Of a stretch of 64,000 nucleotides of DNA, positions 33,474 to 41,968 are shown piece after piece (within the stretch, counting starts at the first letter, position 1; the number at the start of each line of letters is the position of its first letter). The position numbers and the translations under genes were made by a program. The notes under the pieces were generated by a model. It did not search any database, had not been told where the DNA came from, and saw nothing but the letters and a program-made list of their open reading frames with translations. Origin of the DNA: Halovenus marina (GTDB lineage: Archaea > Halobacteriota > Halobacteria > Halobacteriales > Haloarculaceae); assembly GCF_051414115.1 (NCBI RefSeq), contig NZ_JBLKNZ010000001.1, positions 372,001-436,000 on the forward strand, given 5' to 3'.

Positions 33474-34834
33474 CATACGAACGGTACGGACAGCAGCCAC
33501 TGGACGCGTACGCTCGCTCACTCGAACTGCAGGAAAACGCCATCGAGGAGATCCCGGAGGCGGCCTCCTCGAACTATCGGGGGAAGACCTCCTACGCCCC
33601 CTATCCCATGATCTACATGGAAGAAGGTGAGGGGGTCACCATCACGGACGTCGATGGCAACGAGTATATCGACTTTCACTGTGGTGTCTCCTCGATAATC
33701 AACGGCCACAACCCAGAACAGCAGTTGTCGGTCGTCCGCGAGCAACTCGACCGCGGCGCGTACTTCGCGACCACCTACGAACTGGAAGCCGAGACGGCGA
33801 GTCTCGTCAACGACCTGGTCCCCGGGAGTGACCGGACGAAGTTCATCAGCACTGGCACCGAAGCCGTCATGACCGCGATGCGACTCGCTCGCGCCTACAC
33901 TGGCAAGGACAAGATCCTCAAGTTCGAGGGGATGTACCACGGTCACACCGACTACGCGCTGATGAACTACCACCCACCCACAGAGGCGCTCGGCACGCGG
34001 CGCAACCCTAACACCATCCCCGACGCGAACGGTATCCCACGAAAGACACTCGAAACCGTCGAGTCGATCCCGTGGAACGACATCGACCTGCTCGAGGAGA
34101 AACTCGACCGCGAGGGCGACGAGATTGCGGCCGTCATCACCGAAGCCACGCTGAGTAATTCCGGACTGCTCTGGCCCGAAGACGACTATCTCGACCGGCT
34201 TCGCGAACTCACCCGCGAGCACGACGTTCTGTTTATCCTCGACGAAGTCGTGACCGGGTTCCGGATCGCACTCGGCGGCGCGCAGGAGTACTTCGACATC
34301 GAACCGGATCTTGCCATCTACGGGAAATCGCTGGCGAACGGCTACCCGTGTGCGGCGGTGACCGGCCGCGAAGAGGTGATGGAGTTTATCGGGACAGGCT
34401 CAGACGAAGCGACGTTCATGGGGACGTTCTCGGGCCATCCGATGGCTGTGGCCGCGACAAAGGGGAACCTCGAACTGCTCGCCGACCGGGACGACGACGC
34501 GTACGAACGGCTCAGAGCGCGCGGTGAGACGCTCGTCTCTGGACTGCGCGATATCCTCGCTGATGCAGGCTACAACGCACTCGTGCCCGACTTCGCGGGC
34601 TTTACGTACGTGCACTTCTGTGACGAGGACTCGAATCCCGAGGAGTGGACAGAGTGGCGTGACGTCGACGGGAACATCGACATCGAGATGTACGAACGGT
34701 TCGCAAGTGAGGTAATCGGGGAAGGCGTGTTCTTCCCGCCAAAGTTCGGCCGAATCAACCTGACGCACGAACACACCGACGAACACATCGAAGCGGCGCT
34801 CGAAGCGAGCAAGACCGCCGCACAGCGGCTGTAA
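33470..34834 (+). CDS. Class III PLP-dependent aminotransferase, glutamate-1-semialdehyde aminomutase-like
   Basis: 454 residues. Fold-type I, class III features: an MIYMEEGEGVTITDVDGNEY opening, a HCGVSSIINGHNP substrate loop, STGTEAVMTAMRLARAYTGK phosphate-binding region, FILDEVVTGFRIALGG with the PLP Asp, and the Lys in YGKSLANGYPCAAVTG. It resembles GSA aminomutase, but the true hemL is usually with heme genes, and the context here (M81 peptidase, oligopeptide transporter, IclR) favours amino-group removal or transfer on an imported compound. It is coupled to an upstream minicistron. Confidence 0.9.
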   Translation: MTYERYGQQPLDAYARSLELQENAIEEIPEAASSNYRGKTSYAPYPMIYMEEGEGVTITDVDGNEYIDFHCGVSSIINGHNPEQQLSVVREQLDRGAYFATTYELEAETASLVNDLVPGSDRTKFISTGTEAVMTAMRLARAYTGKDKILKFEGMYHGHTDYALMNYHPPTEALGTRRNPNTIPDANGIPRKTLETVESIPWNDIDLLEEKLDREGDEIAAVITEATLSNSGLLWPEDDYLDRLRELTREHDVLFILDEVVTGFRIALGGAQEYFDIEPDLAIYGKSLANGYPCAAVTGREEVMEFIGTGSDEATFMGTFSGHPMAVAATKGNLELLADRDDDAYERLRARGETLVSGLRDILADAGYNALVPDFAGFTYVHFCDEDSNPEEWTEWRDVDGNIDIEMYERFASEVIGEGVFFPPKFGRINLTHEHTDEHIEAALEASKTAAQRL

Positions 34835-34993
34835 CGTAACTCCGTTCGCGCGTGTCGGCCGCTGCTCTCGTTGTATCCAAAATGACTACCACGGTAGCCA
34901 CGACTTCCCCCAGTCTGCGATGAACAGTTGAGTTTCCAGTACGGTTCTTGCGAGAGCGACAGCCAACGCTGGACCGAACGGAGCACAACTGCC

Positions 34994-35010
34994 GTCCAGT
35001 GATAGTGGAC
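34994..35010. promoter_or_regulatory. Candidate operator of the second IclR regulator, site 1
   Basis: GTCCAGTGATAGTGGAC has perfect 5-bp arms around 7 bp. A near copy lies 109 bp downstream. The geometry equals that of the palindrome near the first iclR gene, with different arm sequence. Confidence 0.5.
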
Positions 35011-35102
35011 GAGAGGCTACTGGCTGTGATGGGGTATCCGTCGGATATTCGCCCGCACTGCAATTTATTACGGAAATAGTGTACTAAAATAATACTGTCT
35101 CT

Positions 35103-35119
35103 GTCCACTGATGGTGAAC
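35103..35119. promoter_or_regulatory. Candidate operator of the second IclR regulator, site 2
   Basis: GTCCACTGATGGTGAAC matches site 1 at 14 of 17 positions and lies 35-51 bp before the ATG at 35154, over the expected promoter. This fits autorepression. Confidence 0.5.
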
Positions 35120-35153
35120 AACGCTTTTGAGGCTCCACGGTGAACAGCGACGT

Positions 35154-35918
35154 ATGACAAGCAAGGGAACGAAACCGGTCGGAGCCCTGGTGACCACGTT
35201 CGACGTTCTCGAGGCGCTGAAAGCGCTCGACGGCGCTGGTGTCACAGAGCTTTCGAACCATCTGGAGATCCCCAAGAGCACGGTCCACAGCCATCTGAAT
35301 ACGCTGGAGGAGCACGGATACGTGACCAACAGCGGTGACGAGTACCGACTCGGGCTGAAGCTGTTGAACATGGGCGGATACGCACGCGAGCAGCGCGAAC
35401 TCTACCAGACTGCAAAGCCGGAGATAGAGGAATTAGGTGAGCGAACCGGTGAGTGGGCAAACCTTCTCGTCGAGGAACACGGGCGCGGGATCTATCTGCA
35501 CGTGACGAAGGGGGATCGTGCGGTGGAGTTGGACGTGTACCCCGGCAAGCAGGTGTATCTGCACAGTACGGCGCTTGGCAAGGCGATTCTGTCTCATATG
35601 TCCGACGAGGAGGTGCAACGAGTCATCGACCTGCACGGATTGCCCGCGGTAAGCGACCAGACGGTGACCGAGGAGGCCGCGCTGTTCGAGCGCCTCGACG
35701 AGATCCGTGACCGAGGATACGCGTACGACCGCGAGGAACGACTGCAGGGGTTGCGGTGTGTCGCCGCTCCGGTTGTATTCGACAACGACCACGTGGTCGG
35801 TGCCGTCAGCGTGTCCGGGCCGACCGGCCGGTTGAAAGGCGAGTGGTTCGAGGAAGAACTACCAGAGCTCGTGACGAATATCGCGAACGTCATCGGCATC
35901 AACCTGACCTACTCCTGA
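35154..35918 (+). CDS. IclR family transcriptional regulator (second copy)
   Basis: 254 residues from MTSKGTKPVG; the nine upstream codons overlap the presumed promoter. The winged helix has TTFDVLEALKALDGAGVTEL and the recognition helix PKSTVHSHLNTLEEHGYV. The effector domain has LHSTALGKAILSHMSD and LRCVAAPVVFDNDHVVGAVS. It is GC-rich with typical haloarchaeal codon use, unlike the first IclR. It lies at the end of the ABC transporter/M81/aminotransferase block and is its likely regulator. Confidence 0.93.
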   Translation: MTSKGTKPVGALVTTFDVLEALKALDGAGVTELSNHLEIPKSTVHSHLNTLEEHGYVTNSGDEYRLGLKLLNMGGYAREQRELYQTAKPEIEELGERTGEWANLLVEEHGRGIYLHVTKGDRAVELDVYPGKQVYLHSTALGKAILSHMSDEEVQRVIDLHGLPAVSDQTVTEEAALFERLDEIRDRGYAYDREERLQGLRCVAAPVVFDNDHVVGAVSVSGPTGRLKGEWFEEELPELVTNIANVIGINLTYS

Positions 35919-36084
35919 GCGTACTGTCGATCCACATGTCCACTCTGAAGGGACGCGTGACAATTCGAGATCGCCTGATAGCTTGGATCGGTCTGTCAAC
36001 ATTACGGGTGTATGCGTGTAATGAACAAGTGGGATACACGCACAGCGACGACAAGCCGAGGCGACAGACGCGACGCCGAAGGAC

Positions 36085-38031
36085 TCAGATCTCGGAGATG
36101 TACTGGTAGGAATCGTCGACGGCTTCGGCATCTTCAGGCAGCAGCGTCACGACCAGATACTCCGCGTACTCCGCGAGATAGTCGAGTAGCGAGTCGATTC
36201 GCTGGGCGTCGATCGCATCGAGTGAGTCCAGCAGAATAAAGGGGACTTCCTCGTGGACGTCGTGGACCAGATAGCCAGCGAGCGCGAATACGAGCGCGGT
36301 CACCTCACGCTCGCTTTCGCTCAGATTCTCGAACTCGTCCTCGTAGGTGACGCCGTCGTCGGTGCTTCGGACGACGTGAAGCTGGAACACCGTTTCGGTG
36401 ACTTTCCGTCGGCCCTGTTTGGTCTCCTGTTCGATCCGGTCGATCCAGATCCGGTCGAGATTTTCGTACTCCAGAATGTCGAGTACGGCTTCCATGTGCG
36501 CGTTGAACTCGGTGACCGCCTGCTCCTCGATGCGGTCGACCCGCGTCCGGAGTTCGGTAAGCTGTTCGGTGAGTTGCTCCCGGCGTTCCTCGAGCTCTGA
36601 CCGTTCCTCGATCGTGGTCTCGATCTCTTCGATCTGTTCGGTGATACTCTCGCGGTTGTCTTCGAGGCGACTGACCTCGAACTCCAGTTCGTTGACTTCG
36701 CGCTCCAGGTCGAGCACCTCGGACATGTCCTCGCGTTCGAGCTGTGTGACTTCCTCCTCGAGCTGGTCGATCTCCTCCTCGAGTCGCTCTCGCTCTGTCT
36801 CGAGTTCGTCGAGTTTCGCCTCCCGGGTTTCGATCTCGTCTTCGACGTCGGAGAGCTTCTGTTCGACCGTCTCGCGGCGCTGCTGCCGGTCTTCCAGCGT
36901 CGAGCGTTCCTCGGTCAGTTCAGCGAGTTCTTCGTCGATCTGCTGTTGGGTGCTGTACTTGGTCTGTCGGAGTTCCCGGAGTGCAGCGAGCGTCTCCTGA
37001 ATCCGGTCCTGGGCGACGGCTGTTCCGCAGGTCCAGCACACGGTTTCGTCGGTTTCGAGAAGCTGGTCGGTGACCGCTTCGTTCCCGTCATCCTCCTGGA
37101 GTGCGCTCGCGATTTCCTCGTTGTCACCGTCGAGCATATCCTCGTTGAACTGGATGACGTTCTGCAGCGAACTCAGGTCCGATTCGAGCTGCTGTTTCTG
37201 CGAGCGCAGCCGCGATATCTCCGTCTCGATCTCGTCGATATCGGCGGCGACATCGTCGGGGAGTTCCACTGTTGCCTCGGTGAGTTCCTCGTGCTCGCCC
37301 CGGAGCGAATCGAGACTCTCTCGCTGGCTGTCGATCTGAAACTCCACGGTGTCGAGGTCTGACCGGCGCTCCTGCAGTTCGTCCATCTTCGCGTCGAGTT
37401 CGGAGTTTTCCGCTCGCACCTCGTCTGCTTCGTCGGAGTGGTCTGCGAGTTCTTCGCGTTTGGCTGCCAGGTTCTCCTGTTCGGTTTCGATCTCCGTTTC
37501 GAGTTCGGACCGGCGTTGTTTGAGGTCTGCGAGTTCGCTCTGGAGGTCGGATTGGGCGTCGATCTGCTCGGTGATCTCGGCTTTTTCGGATTGGAGACGG
37601 CTGATCTCCGCCTGAATCGCGTCCGTATCGACCGGTCGCATCACGATATCGCGGAGGTTCCCGCCGAGTTCGACCGTCCGACGCGCCTCGTTCGAACTGA
37701 GCAAAAAGGCAAACAGGTCGGCCAGTTCGATGTCGTCCTGATAGGGCTCGCCCGTGAACTGCACGTCACCGTTCTGCCGCGATAGCTCGACTGTGGCCGT
37801 TTTATCACCGATCTTCAGGGAGACCGACCCGCTCTCTGCGTCGCTTTTCAGCGAGACGTTCGTGCTGCCCAGCCCGGCCATGATCGCCTGCAACAGCGAC
37901 GTCTTGTGCGTCGCGTTTCGGCCGGTGAGAATGGTTATCCCCGGCTCGAACGTGACCTCCGTTCGGTCTATCCCCCCGATGTTGTTCGCCCGAACCTCCA
38001 CCCGTTCCTCTGCAACTGGTTTCTGTTCCAT
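36085..38031 (-). CDS. Archaea-specific SMC-related protein (Sph-type) with coiled coils and a zinc-hook-like CxxC
   Basis: 648 residues from MEQKPVAEER (an ATG 8 codons upstream is possible). The N-terminal lobe has a Walker A-like LTGRNATHKTS in which His42 replaces the usual Gly before Lys43-Thr44. Long heptad coiled coils (about 150-560) flank a central CWTC, comparable to the Rad50 zinc hook. The C-terminal lobe has LSESERE and a Walker B ILLDSL lacking the catalytic Glu. It lies 97 bp downstream of the RdfA gene, a pairing seen with sph genes in other haloarchaea, where RdfA is needed for rod-shaped cells. A structural or regulatory role on DNA or membrane is inferred. Confidence 0.88.
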   Translation of the reverse strand: MEQKPVAEERVEVRANNIGGIDRTEVTFEPGITILTGRNATHKTSLLQAIMAGLGSTNVSLKSDAESGSVSLKIGDKTATVELSRQNGDVQFTGEPYQDDIELADLFAFLLSSNEARRTVELGGNLRDIVMRPVDTDAIQAEISRLQSEKAEITEQIDAQSDLQSELADLKQRRSELETEIETEQENLAAKREELADHSDEADEVRAENSELDAKMDELQERRSDLDTVEFQIDSQRESLDSLRGEHEELTEATVELPDDVAADIDEIETEISRLRSQKQQLESDLSSLQNVIQFNEDMLDGDNEEIASALQEDDGNEAVTDQLLETDETVCWTCGTAVAQDRIQETLAALRELRQTKYSTQQQIDEELAELTEERSTLEDRQQRRETVEQKLSDVEDEIETREAKLDELETERERLEEEIDQLEEEVTQLEREDMSEVLDLEREVNELEFEVSRLEDNRESITEQIEEIETTIEERSELEERREQLTEQLTELRTRVDRIEEQAVTEFNAHMEAVLDILEYENLDRIWIDRIEQETKQGRRKVTETVFQLHVVRSTDDGVTYEDEFENLSESEREVTALVFALAGYLVHDVHEEVPFILLDSLDAIDAQRIDSLLDYLAEYAEYLVVTLLPEDAEAVDDSYQYISEI

Positions 38032-38128
38032 GTCAGTATCTCTTGTTCTATTCAATATAAATCATTTCGTCTTTCGACCCACAATTACACTCGTATATCT
38101 GTAATGACGTGTCGGCGTTCGCGGCGTA

Positions 38129-38740
38129 TCACTCGCACTCACACCCGCCCGCAGCGAGTAATTCGGACAGTTGCGTCTGTGTCTCACACTCACTGCAGTA
38201 GACCTGAACATCGACGAAGATATCGTAGGAACCTCCGCTGAGATGACCCGCATTCTGGAGTTCAGAGAGGGTGTTTTCGACTACTGCAGTCGTTCGGCCA
38301 CGAAGTCGCTCGATCCGCTCTTTCCCCGTTTCGACCGGGTCGGCAGTCTCGACGTCCTTCGAGACGTCGAGTGCATCCGTGAGATACGTATGGACTGCCT
38401 GATGGGTGACGAAGTCGTCTTCTAGGCGGTCGACATCGATGCCAGCACGTGTCAGTCGACTTCGCTGTTGGGTCTGCATCCCCACACTCACGTCGTCGCC
38501 GGTAAGCAGCCGATACGCGTTCTCCGATTCACCGTCGAGCGGTGTCTCGCCAGCGTCCTCCATCGCCCGCTCGAGAACGGCGATATTGATGTGGTCGGCC
38601 AGTTCGCGAAGGCTCATCGGGTCACTGGACTCCCCCCGCCACAGGTCCGGCAAGGAATCGTGGAGGTCGAGCAGGTCGTACTCGCTCAACACGCGTCCGA
38701 CCTTGTATCGCTTGTTACACTCACGGGTTTGTTCGGACAT
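38129..38740 (-). CDS. rdfA: Rod-determining factor RdfA-like protein
   Basis: 203 residues. The order KVGRVLSEYDLLDLHDSLPD, LWRG, SMSLRELADHINIAVL and LTGDDVSVGMQTQQRSRLTR matches the haloarchaeal RdfA family required for rod formation in Haloferax. It ends with a small Cys cluster (YCSECET and CECE) that may bind zinc. It is the upstream partner of the Sph-like gene on the same strand. A TATA-like CTATAAATAT lies about 20-30 nt before the start. Several RdfA paralogues can exist per genome, so the exact cell-shape role is not certain. Confidence 0.78.
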   Translation of the reverse strand: MSEQTRECNKRYKVGRVLSEYDLLDLHDSLPDLWRGESSDPMSLRELADHINIAVLERAMEDAGETPLDGESENAYRLLTGDDVSVGMQTQQRSRLTRAGIDVDRLEDDFVTHQAVHTYLTDALDVSKDVETADPVETGKERIERLRGRTTAVVENTLSELQNAGHLSGGSYDIFVDVQVYCSECETQTQLSELLAAGGCECE

Positions 38741-38874
38741 GTATACACGGACCGGCGCAGCGATATTTATAGCTTCTGCCTCACAAGTAAATCGATTCCC
38801 TCACAAGTCTCGTTCGCAGGCGCATCTGCCGAACTGCAGATAGCGTGAGTGATTACGTCCGGGTTGCGTGCCCT

Positions 38875-39819
38875 CTACTCCAGCAGCCCCTTGATGTAAC
38901 CGATAGCGAACAGACGACCCATGTCGGTGTACCCGGCCATGACCGCGTCACGGTCGTCCTCACCGACCATCCGGGGGACGTGGTCGGGGCGGATCGGGCC
39001 GTCGAAGCCGATGTCCTGGTAGGCGTCAATCGCCGCCTGCATGTCCGTCGGCCCCTCGTCGTGCCAGGTTTCGACGAAGGAGTCGGCGGTTCCCTCGACG
39101 TCCCGGAAGTGGACGAAGTGGATCCGGTCGCCGAACTCCTCGACGACCGCCGGAATGTCCACGTTCATCGCCGAAAAGTTGCCCTGACAGAGCGTGACCC
39201 CGTGGCGCGGTGAGTCGTGCAGGTCGAGAATCCGGCGGTACTCGTCGACGCTGGTGACGATACGGGGCACCCCGCGGATCGGTGAGTGGGGTGGGTCGTC
39301 AGGATGGAGAGCCATGTTCACGCCCGCTTCCTCGGCGACCGGAACGACCTCGTCGAGGAAGTACTCGAGGTTCGACCAGAGTTCCGCCTCGGTGATCCCC
39401 GCGGCCGGGTGGTCGGGCGCGCGCTCCATCCACTCGTGGTCGTAGCCGATGCGCTTCGAGCCGCCACGGCCCGGCAGCGAGTCGGAAGTTCGGAGGACGC
39501 CGAGCGGGAGTTCGGTCCACACCCAGCAGTAGGTGTCGATCCCGAGTCGTCCCATGTTCCGGAGCAGCCGTTTGACCGTCGCTATCTCCTCGTCGCGACC
39601 CTCTTCACCGAGAACTGTCCGCTCCATCGGCGGACGGTCCTCGACGACCGAAAGCGAGAGCCCGTGGTCTTCGAACCGGGCGGCGGTCTGCTGGAGCGTC
39701 TCGTAGGTCCACCACTCGTCGACGCCCCAGAAGCGAACGACTGCGGTGTCGAGACCGAGTTGCTGTGCGATCGTCCACCGCCGGTCGGGTTCCGGCGGCA
39801 GCATGACTGTCGGGTCCAT
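38875..39819 (-). CDS. Mannonate dehydratase-like TIM-barrel enzyme (UxuA family)
   Basis: 314 residues, shorter than bacterial UxuA (about 390) but usual for archaeal members. Conserved pieces include QQLGLDTAVVRFWG, NMGRLGIDTYCWVW, NMALHPDDPPHSPIRGVPRI with metal-binding His and Asp, TLCQGNFSAMN with the Cys ligand, IHFVHFRDVEG and PIRPDHVPRMVGE. UxuA dehydrates D-mannonate to 2-keto-3-deoxygluconate in hexuronate breakdown. The enzyme stands alone; a nearby TrmB regulator of sugar metabolism fits a sugar-acid role. Other sugar acids are possible substrates. Confidence 0.85.
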   Translation of the reverse strand: MDPTVMLPPEPDRRWTIAQQLGLDTAVVRFWGVDEWWTYETLQQTAARFEDHGLSLSVVEDRPPMERTVLGEEGRDEEIATVKRLLRNMGRLGIDTYCWVWTELPLGVLRTSDSLPGRGGSKRIGYDHEWMERAPDHPAAGITEAELWSNLEYFLDEVVPVAEEAGVNMALHPDDPPHSPIRGVPRIVTSVDEYRRILDLHDSPRHGVTLCQGNFSAMNVDIPAVVEEFGDRIHFVHFRDVEGTADSFVETWHDEGPTDMQAAIDAYQDIGFDGPIRPDHVPRMVGEDDRDAVMAGYTDMGRLFAIGYIKGLLE

Positions 39820-40445
39820 GTATCACCTGACAGGCCCGGAACCTATTGGTGTTTCGGGGTCATGTCGACCGCAAGCGCTCGATACGCCCGCGTCTCAGAC
39901 CACGAACGCTGGGGACAGAGAAGGGAATACCTGAGTCCCAGCCTTCCGTCACTATCTGTTCGGGTATACACGAGAGCGACAATCGTTCACGAGAGGACCA
40001 CCGCTGACAGCAAGGCAAGCCCCGCCGAATCTAAAAGAGCCCATTTATATAATATTTCAAGTATATATGTATCTCTGATATTTATATATTCGCCTATTAC
40101 TTTCCAATCTTCACTGATATACCCATCGATAAAAATATTGTATGTTCTACAGGGATAAATTAATAATTGCTAATAAAATATGCGCCTATTCCGACAAAAT
40201 ACGAAAAATATAGTCGCTGTTTTGATTGCACAGGTAGATTCGAACGACTCTTCAGAATGCGACTTCGACTCCAGAACTATTCACCAGTAATCGGTCTATA
40301 TTTGTCGAGTTATTCTCGAAATCCATCTCGTCAGCTTTGATCTCGACCGATGACTGTCTCGGTCATCCGGTACTGACGTCCGCTCTCGATACTGACCCGG
40401 GAAATATATATTATCTTATTTTACTTCTAATCTACCATATTCTTG
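39820..40445. other. AT-rich gap without a recognisable gene
   Basis: About 600 bp, very AT-rich after 40040, with no coding-like frame on either strand. It may hold the promoter of the mannonate dehydratase gene close to 39830. Confidence 0.5.
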
Positions 40446-40454
40446 TTATTTATC
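40446..40454 (+). promoter_or_regulatory. TATA-like box before the candidate structured RNA
   Basis: TTATTTATC predicts a transcription start near 40475-40480, at the first stem of the structure at 40474-40543. Confidence 0.35.
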
Positions 40455-40473
40455 TTTGGTTGAATGAGACGCT

Positions 40474-40543
40474 CCGAAGCGGGCTGTCGTCTCCATAGTA
40501 GACAGTCCTCAGGGCATAGAAACTGAGCCCTTCGGAATTTTTT
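40474..40543 (+). ncRNA. Candidate small structured RNA with three stems and a T tract
   Basis: A closing stem pairs CCGAAG (40474-40479) with CTTCGG (40530-40535). Inside it, CTGTC (40484-40488) pairs with GACAG (40501-40505) and CTCAG (40508-40512) with CTGAG (40523-40527), giving a three-way junction. The closing stem is followed at once by TTTTTT (40538-40543), a terminator-like tract, and a TATA-like box lies about 25 nt before its 5' side. No protein frame covers it convincingly. A relic of an insertion-sequence end is the main alternative. It matches no RNA family I know. Confidence 0.4.
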
Positions 40544-40569
40544 AATGATGGAAGAAACAGCTTGTACCG

Positions 40570-40585
40570 CTGCGGGAAACCGCAG
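40570..40585 (+). other. GAAA-tetraloop hairpin
   Basis: CTGCGG, GAAA, CCGCAG form a perfect 6-bp stem with a GNRA loop, 27 bp after the T tract of the candidate RNA. It may be part of a longer structured transcript, or a convergent terminator. Confidence 0.35.
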
Positions 40586-40825
40586 GTATGGCCGAGACGC
40601 CACACTGCGACGCTGATATCCGACGTGCTGCGGTCGTCGGCCAATACGATCGATCGGACCGGTCACGGTGTCGGTCTATCACAGCCCCCTATCCCGGTCG
40701 ATGGTCGCGCACGTCGGGGATACCCCGGCATCGTTTCGAAAGCAGTTGGTGCTGTGCGTGCGGGCCAGCATCGCCCCCCACTTCCGCCGGTATTTATCTG
40801 CGTTCGCTGACCCCGTCGAGACCGA

Positions 40826-41920
40826 TCAGTCGGCGAACCGGAGTGTCACGTCAGTCGCCCCGTAGTCGTCGAAGTACGGTCCCATCTCTGTGGGTCGTTC
40901 CGGCGAGATGTTTCCGCCGACAGTCGCGAGCCCATCGTCTGTCTCGATGACGAGCGCGCATTCGATCGGGATGTCGTACTCGGTGGGTTCGATGAGTGCC
41001 TGCTTGACCGAGCGGACCGGGGCCGACTCGAAGGTAGTCTCCGCTCTGGTTTCGAGATCGATCACCGACAGGTCGGCAACGAGTGGCGTGTCTGACTGGA
41101 GATACAGGGTCGCCGTCGTCACCGCCGTTCGAAAGTTTGTGAACGACCGGGGCAAATCCAGTGGTTCTGCGATCATCTTCTCCTCACCCAGCGGCCAGAC
41201 GTTGCTGATCACGTGCGACGAGAGCATGCCGCCGACGGCATGCTGGGTGAAGGCAAAGGCGTGTGAGTCGTCCGGGTTTGCGAGCGCGTTGTGGGTTCCG
41301 AACAGGCCAGCGACCCCGTCTCGAAGGACGAGCAAGGACGGGTAGCCCGACCAGCCCCGAAGCACGTCGAAGTACTCCGCTGGCCGGTCGAGACTCGCGA
41401 GCGTTTCTTCGATCGCTTTCTCGGTCCCGAACAGCAGACAGTAGACCATCACGTCACGGCGCTGTGCCGCTTCGAGCAGGTCGAGGATCCGGGACAGCGA
41501 TTGTGCCGGAACGACGAGCAACAGTTCCGTTTCGGCCGTCTCGATGTGGTCGGTTACGCGTCGCCGGACCGTCCGGGGGACGTTGATGACCTCGAATCCA
41601 GCCTTCCCCGTCGCCGTTCTGTCGTATATCGAGGACGCCGCCTCCTCGAACGACTCGATCCGTGTCGTGAGGGCATCGGCGGTCTCTCCCGGAGGTCGCG
41701 CACGCAACACCGTCGGCGTCTCGCTTTCGTCTATCGTCAACAGGTCCCGGTCTGCGAGCCTGTTTGCGATCTCGTAGACGTAACTCTGTGAGATGTTCCC
41801 CGCCTCGGCGACTGTCCCCATCGTCGCCGACTCCTGTTTGAGCACCGTGATGTATGCCTCGATTTCCTTCTCGGAGAGGCCAATCGTCTGAAGCGCCTCC
41901 CGAACCGTCCGTTCGCTCAT
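40826..41920 (-). CDS. TrmB family transcriptional regulator
   Basis: 364 residues from MSERTVREALQTIG; an ATG 7 codons upstream is possible. The N-terminal winged helix (LSEKEIEAYITVLKQESATM, GNISQSYVYEIANRLADRDLL) is the TrmB type. A middle PLD-like region contains LLVVPAQSLSRILDLLEAA and VMVYCLLFGTEKA. The C-terminal domain (about 250-364) corresponds to the sugar-binding part of TrmB. Members control sugar transport, gluconeogenesis and cofactor genes in response to sugars. The mannonate-dehydratase-like gene 1 kb away is a possible target. It is 48 bp from the end of the GNAT gene, on the same strand. Confidence 0.87.
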   Translation of the reverse strand: MSERTVREALQTIGLSEKEIEAYITVLKQESATMGTVAEAGNISQSYVYEIANRLADRDLLTIDESETPTVLRARPPGETADALTTRIESFEEAASSIYDRTATGKAGFEVINVPRTVRRRVTDHIETAETELLLVVPAQSLSRILDLLEAAQRRDVMVYCLLFGTEKAIEETLASLDRPAEYFDVLRGWSGYPSLLVLRDGVAGLFGTHNALANPDDSHAFAFTQHAVGGMLSSHVISNVWPLGEEKMIAEPLDLPRSFTNFRTAVTTATLYLQSDTPLVADLSVIDLETRAETTFESAPVRSVKQALIEPTEYDIPIECALVIETDDGLATVGGNISPERPTEMGPYFDDYGATDVTLRFAD

Positions 41921-41921
41921 G

Positions 41922-41939
41922 GACTGCCTTTCGGCAGTC
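41922..41939. promoter_or_regulatory. Perfect 7-bp inverted repeat at the TrmB start
   Basis: GACTGCC, TTTC, GGCAGTC lies immediately before the ATG at 41920. It could be an operator or a hairpin that masks the start. It does not match the TACT-N7/8-GAGTA motif reported for Halobacterium TrmB. Confidence 0.35.
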
Positions 41940-41968
41940 ACGGATAAAACTGTTCTCCGCGAGCGTAC

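Larger units (their letters stand above)
34835..35153. other. Regulatory gap upstream of the second iclR gene
   Basis: No gene is seen. The segment after 35040 is AT-rich and carries two palindromes (34994-35010 and 35103-35119) described separately. Confidence 0.5.

Noticed and set aside
31204..33543. A 779-codon open frame on the minus strand
   Set aside because: It lies antisense to the well-supported binding-protein and M81 genes, has no family match and shows the Arg/Val-rich composition of a GC-rich shadow frame.
33470..34834. Calling the class III aminotransferase hemL
   Set aside because: It is GSA-aminomutase-like, but heme genes are absent nearby and the catabolic context points elsewhere, so no symbol was given.
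39286..40158. 290-codon plus-strand frame
   Set aside because: Mostly antisense to the mannonate-dehydratase-like gene and ends in AT-rich non-coding DNA.
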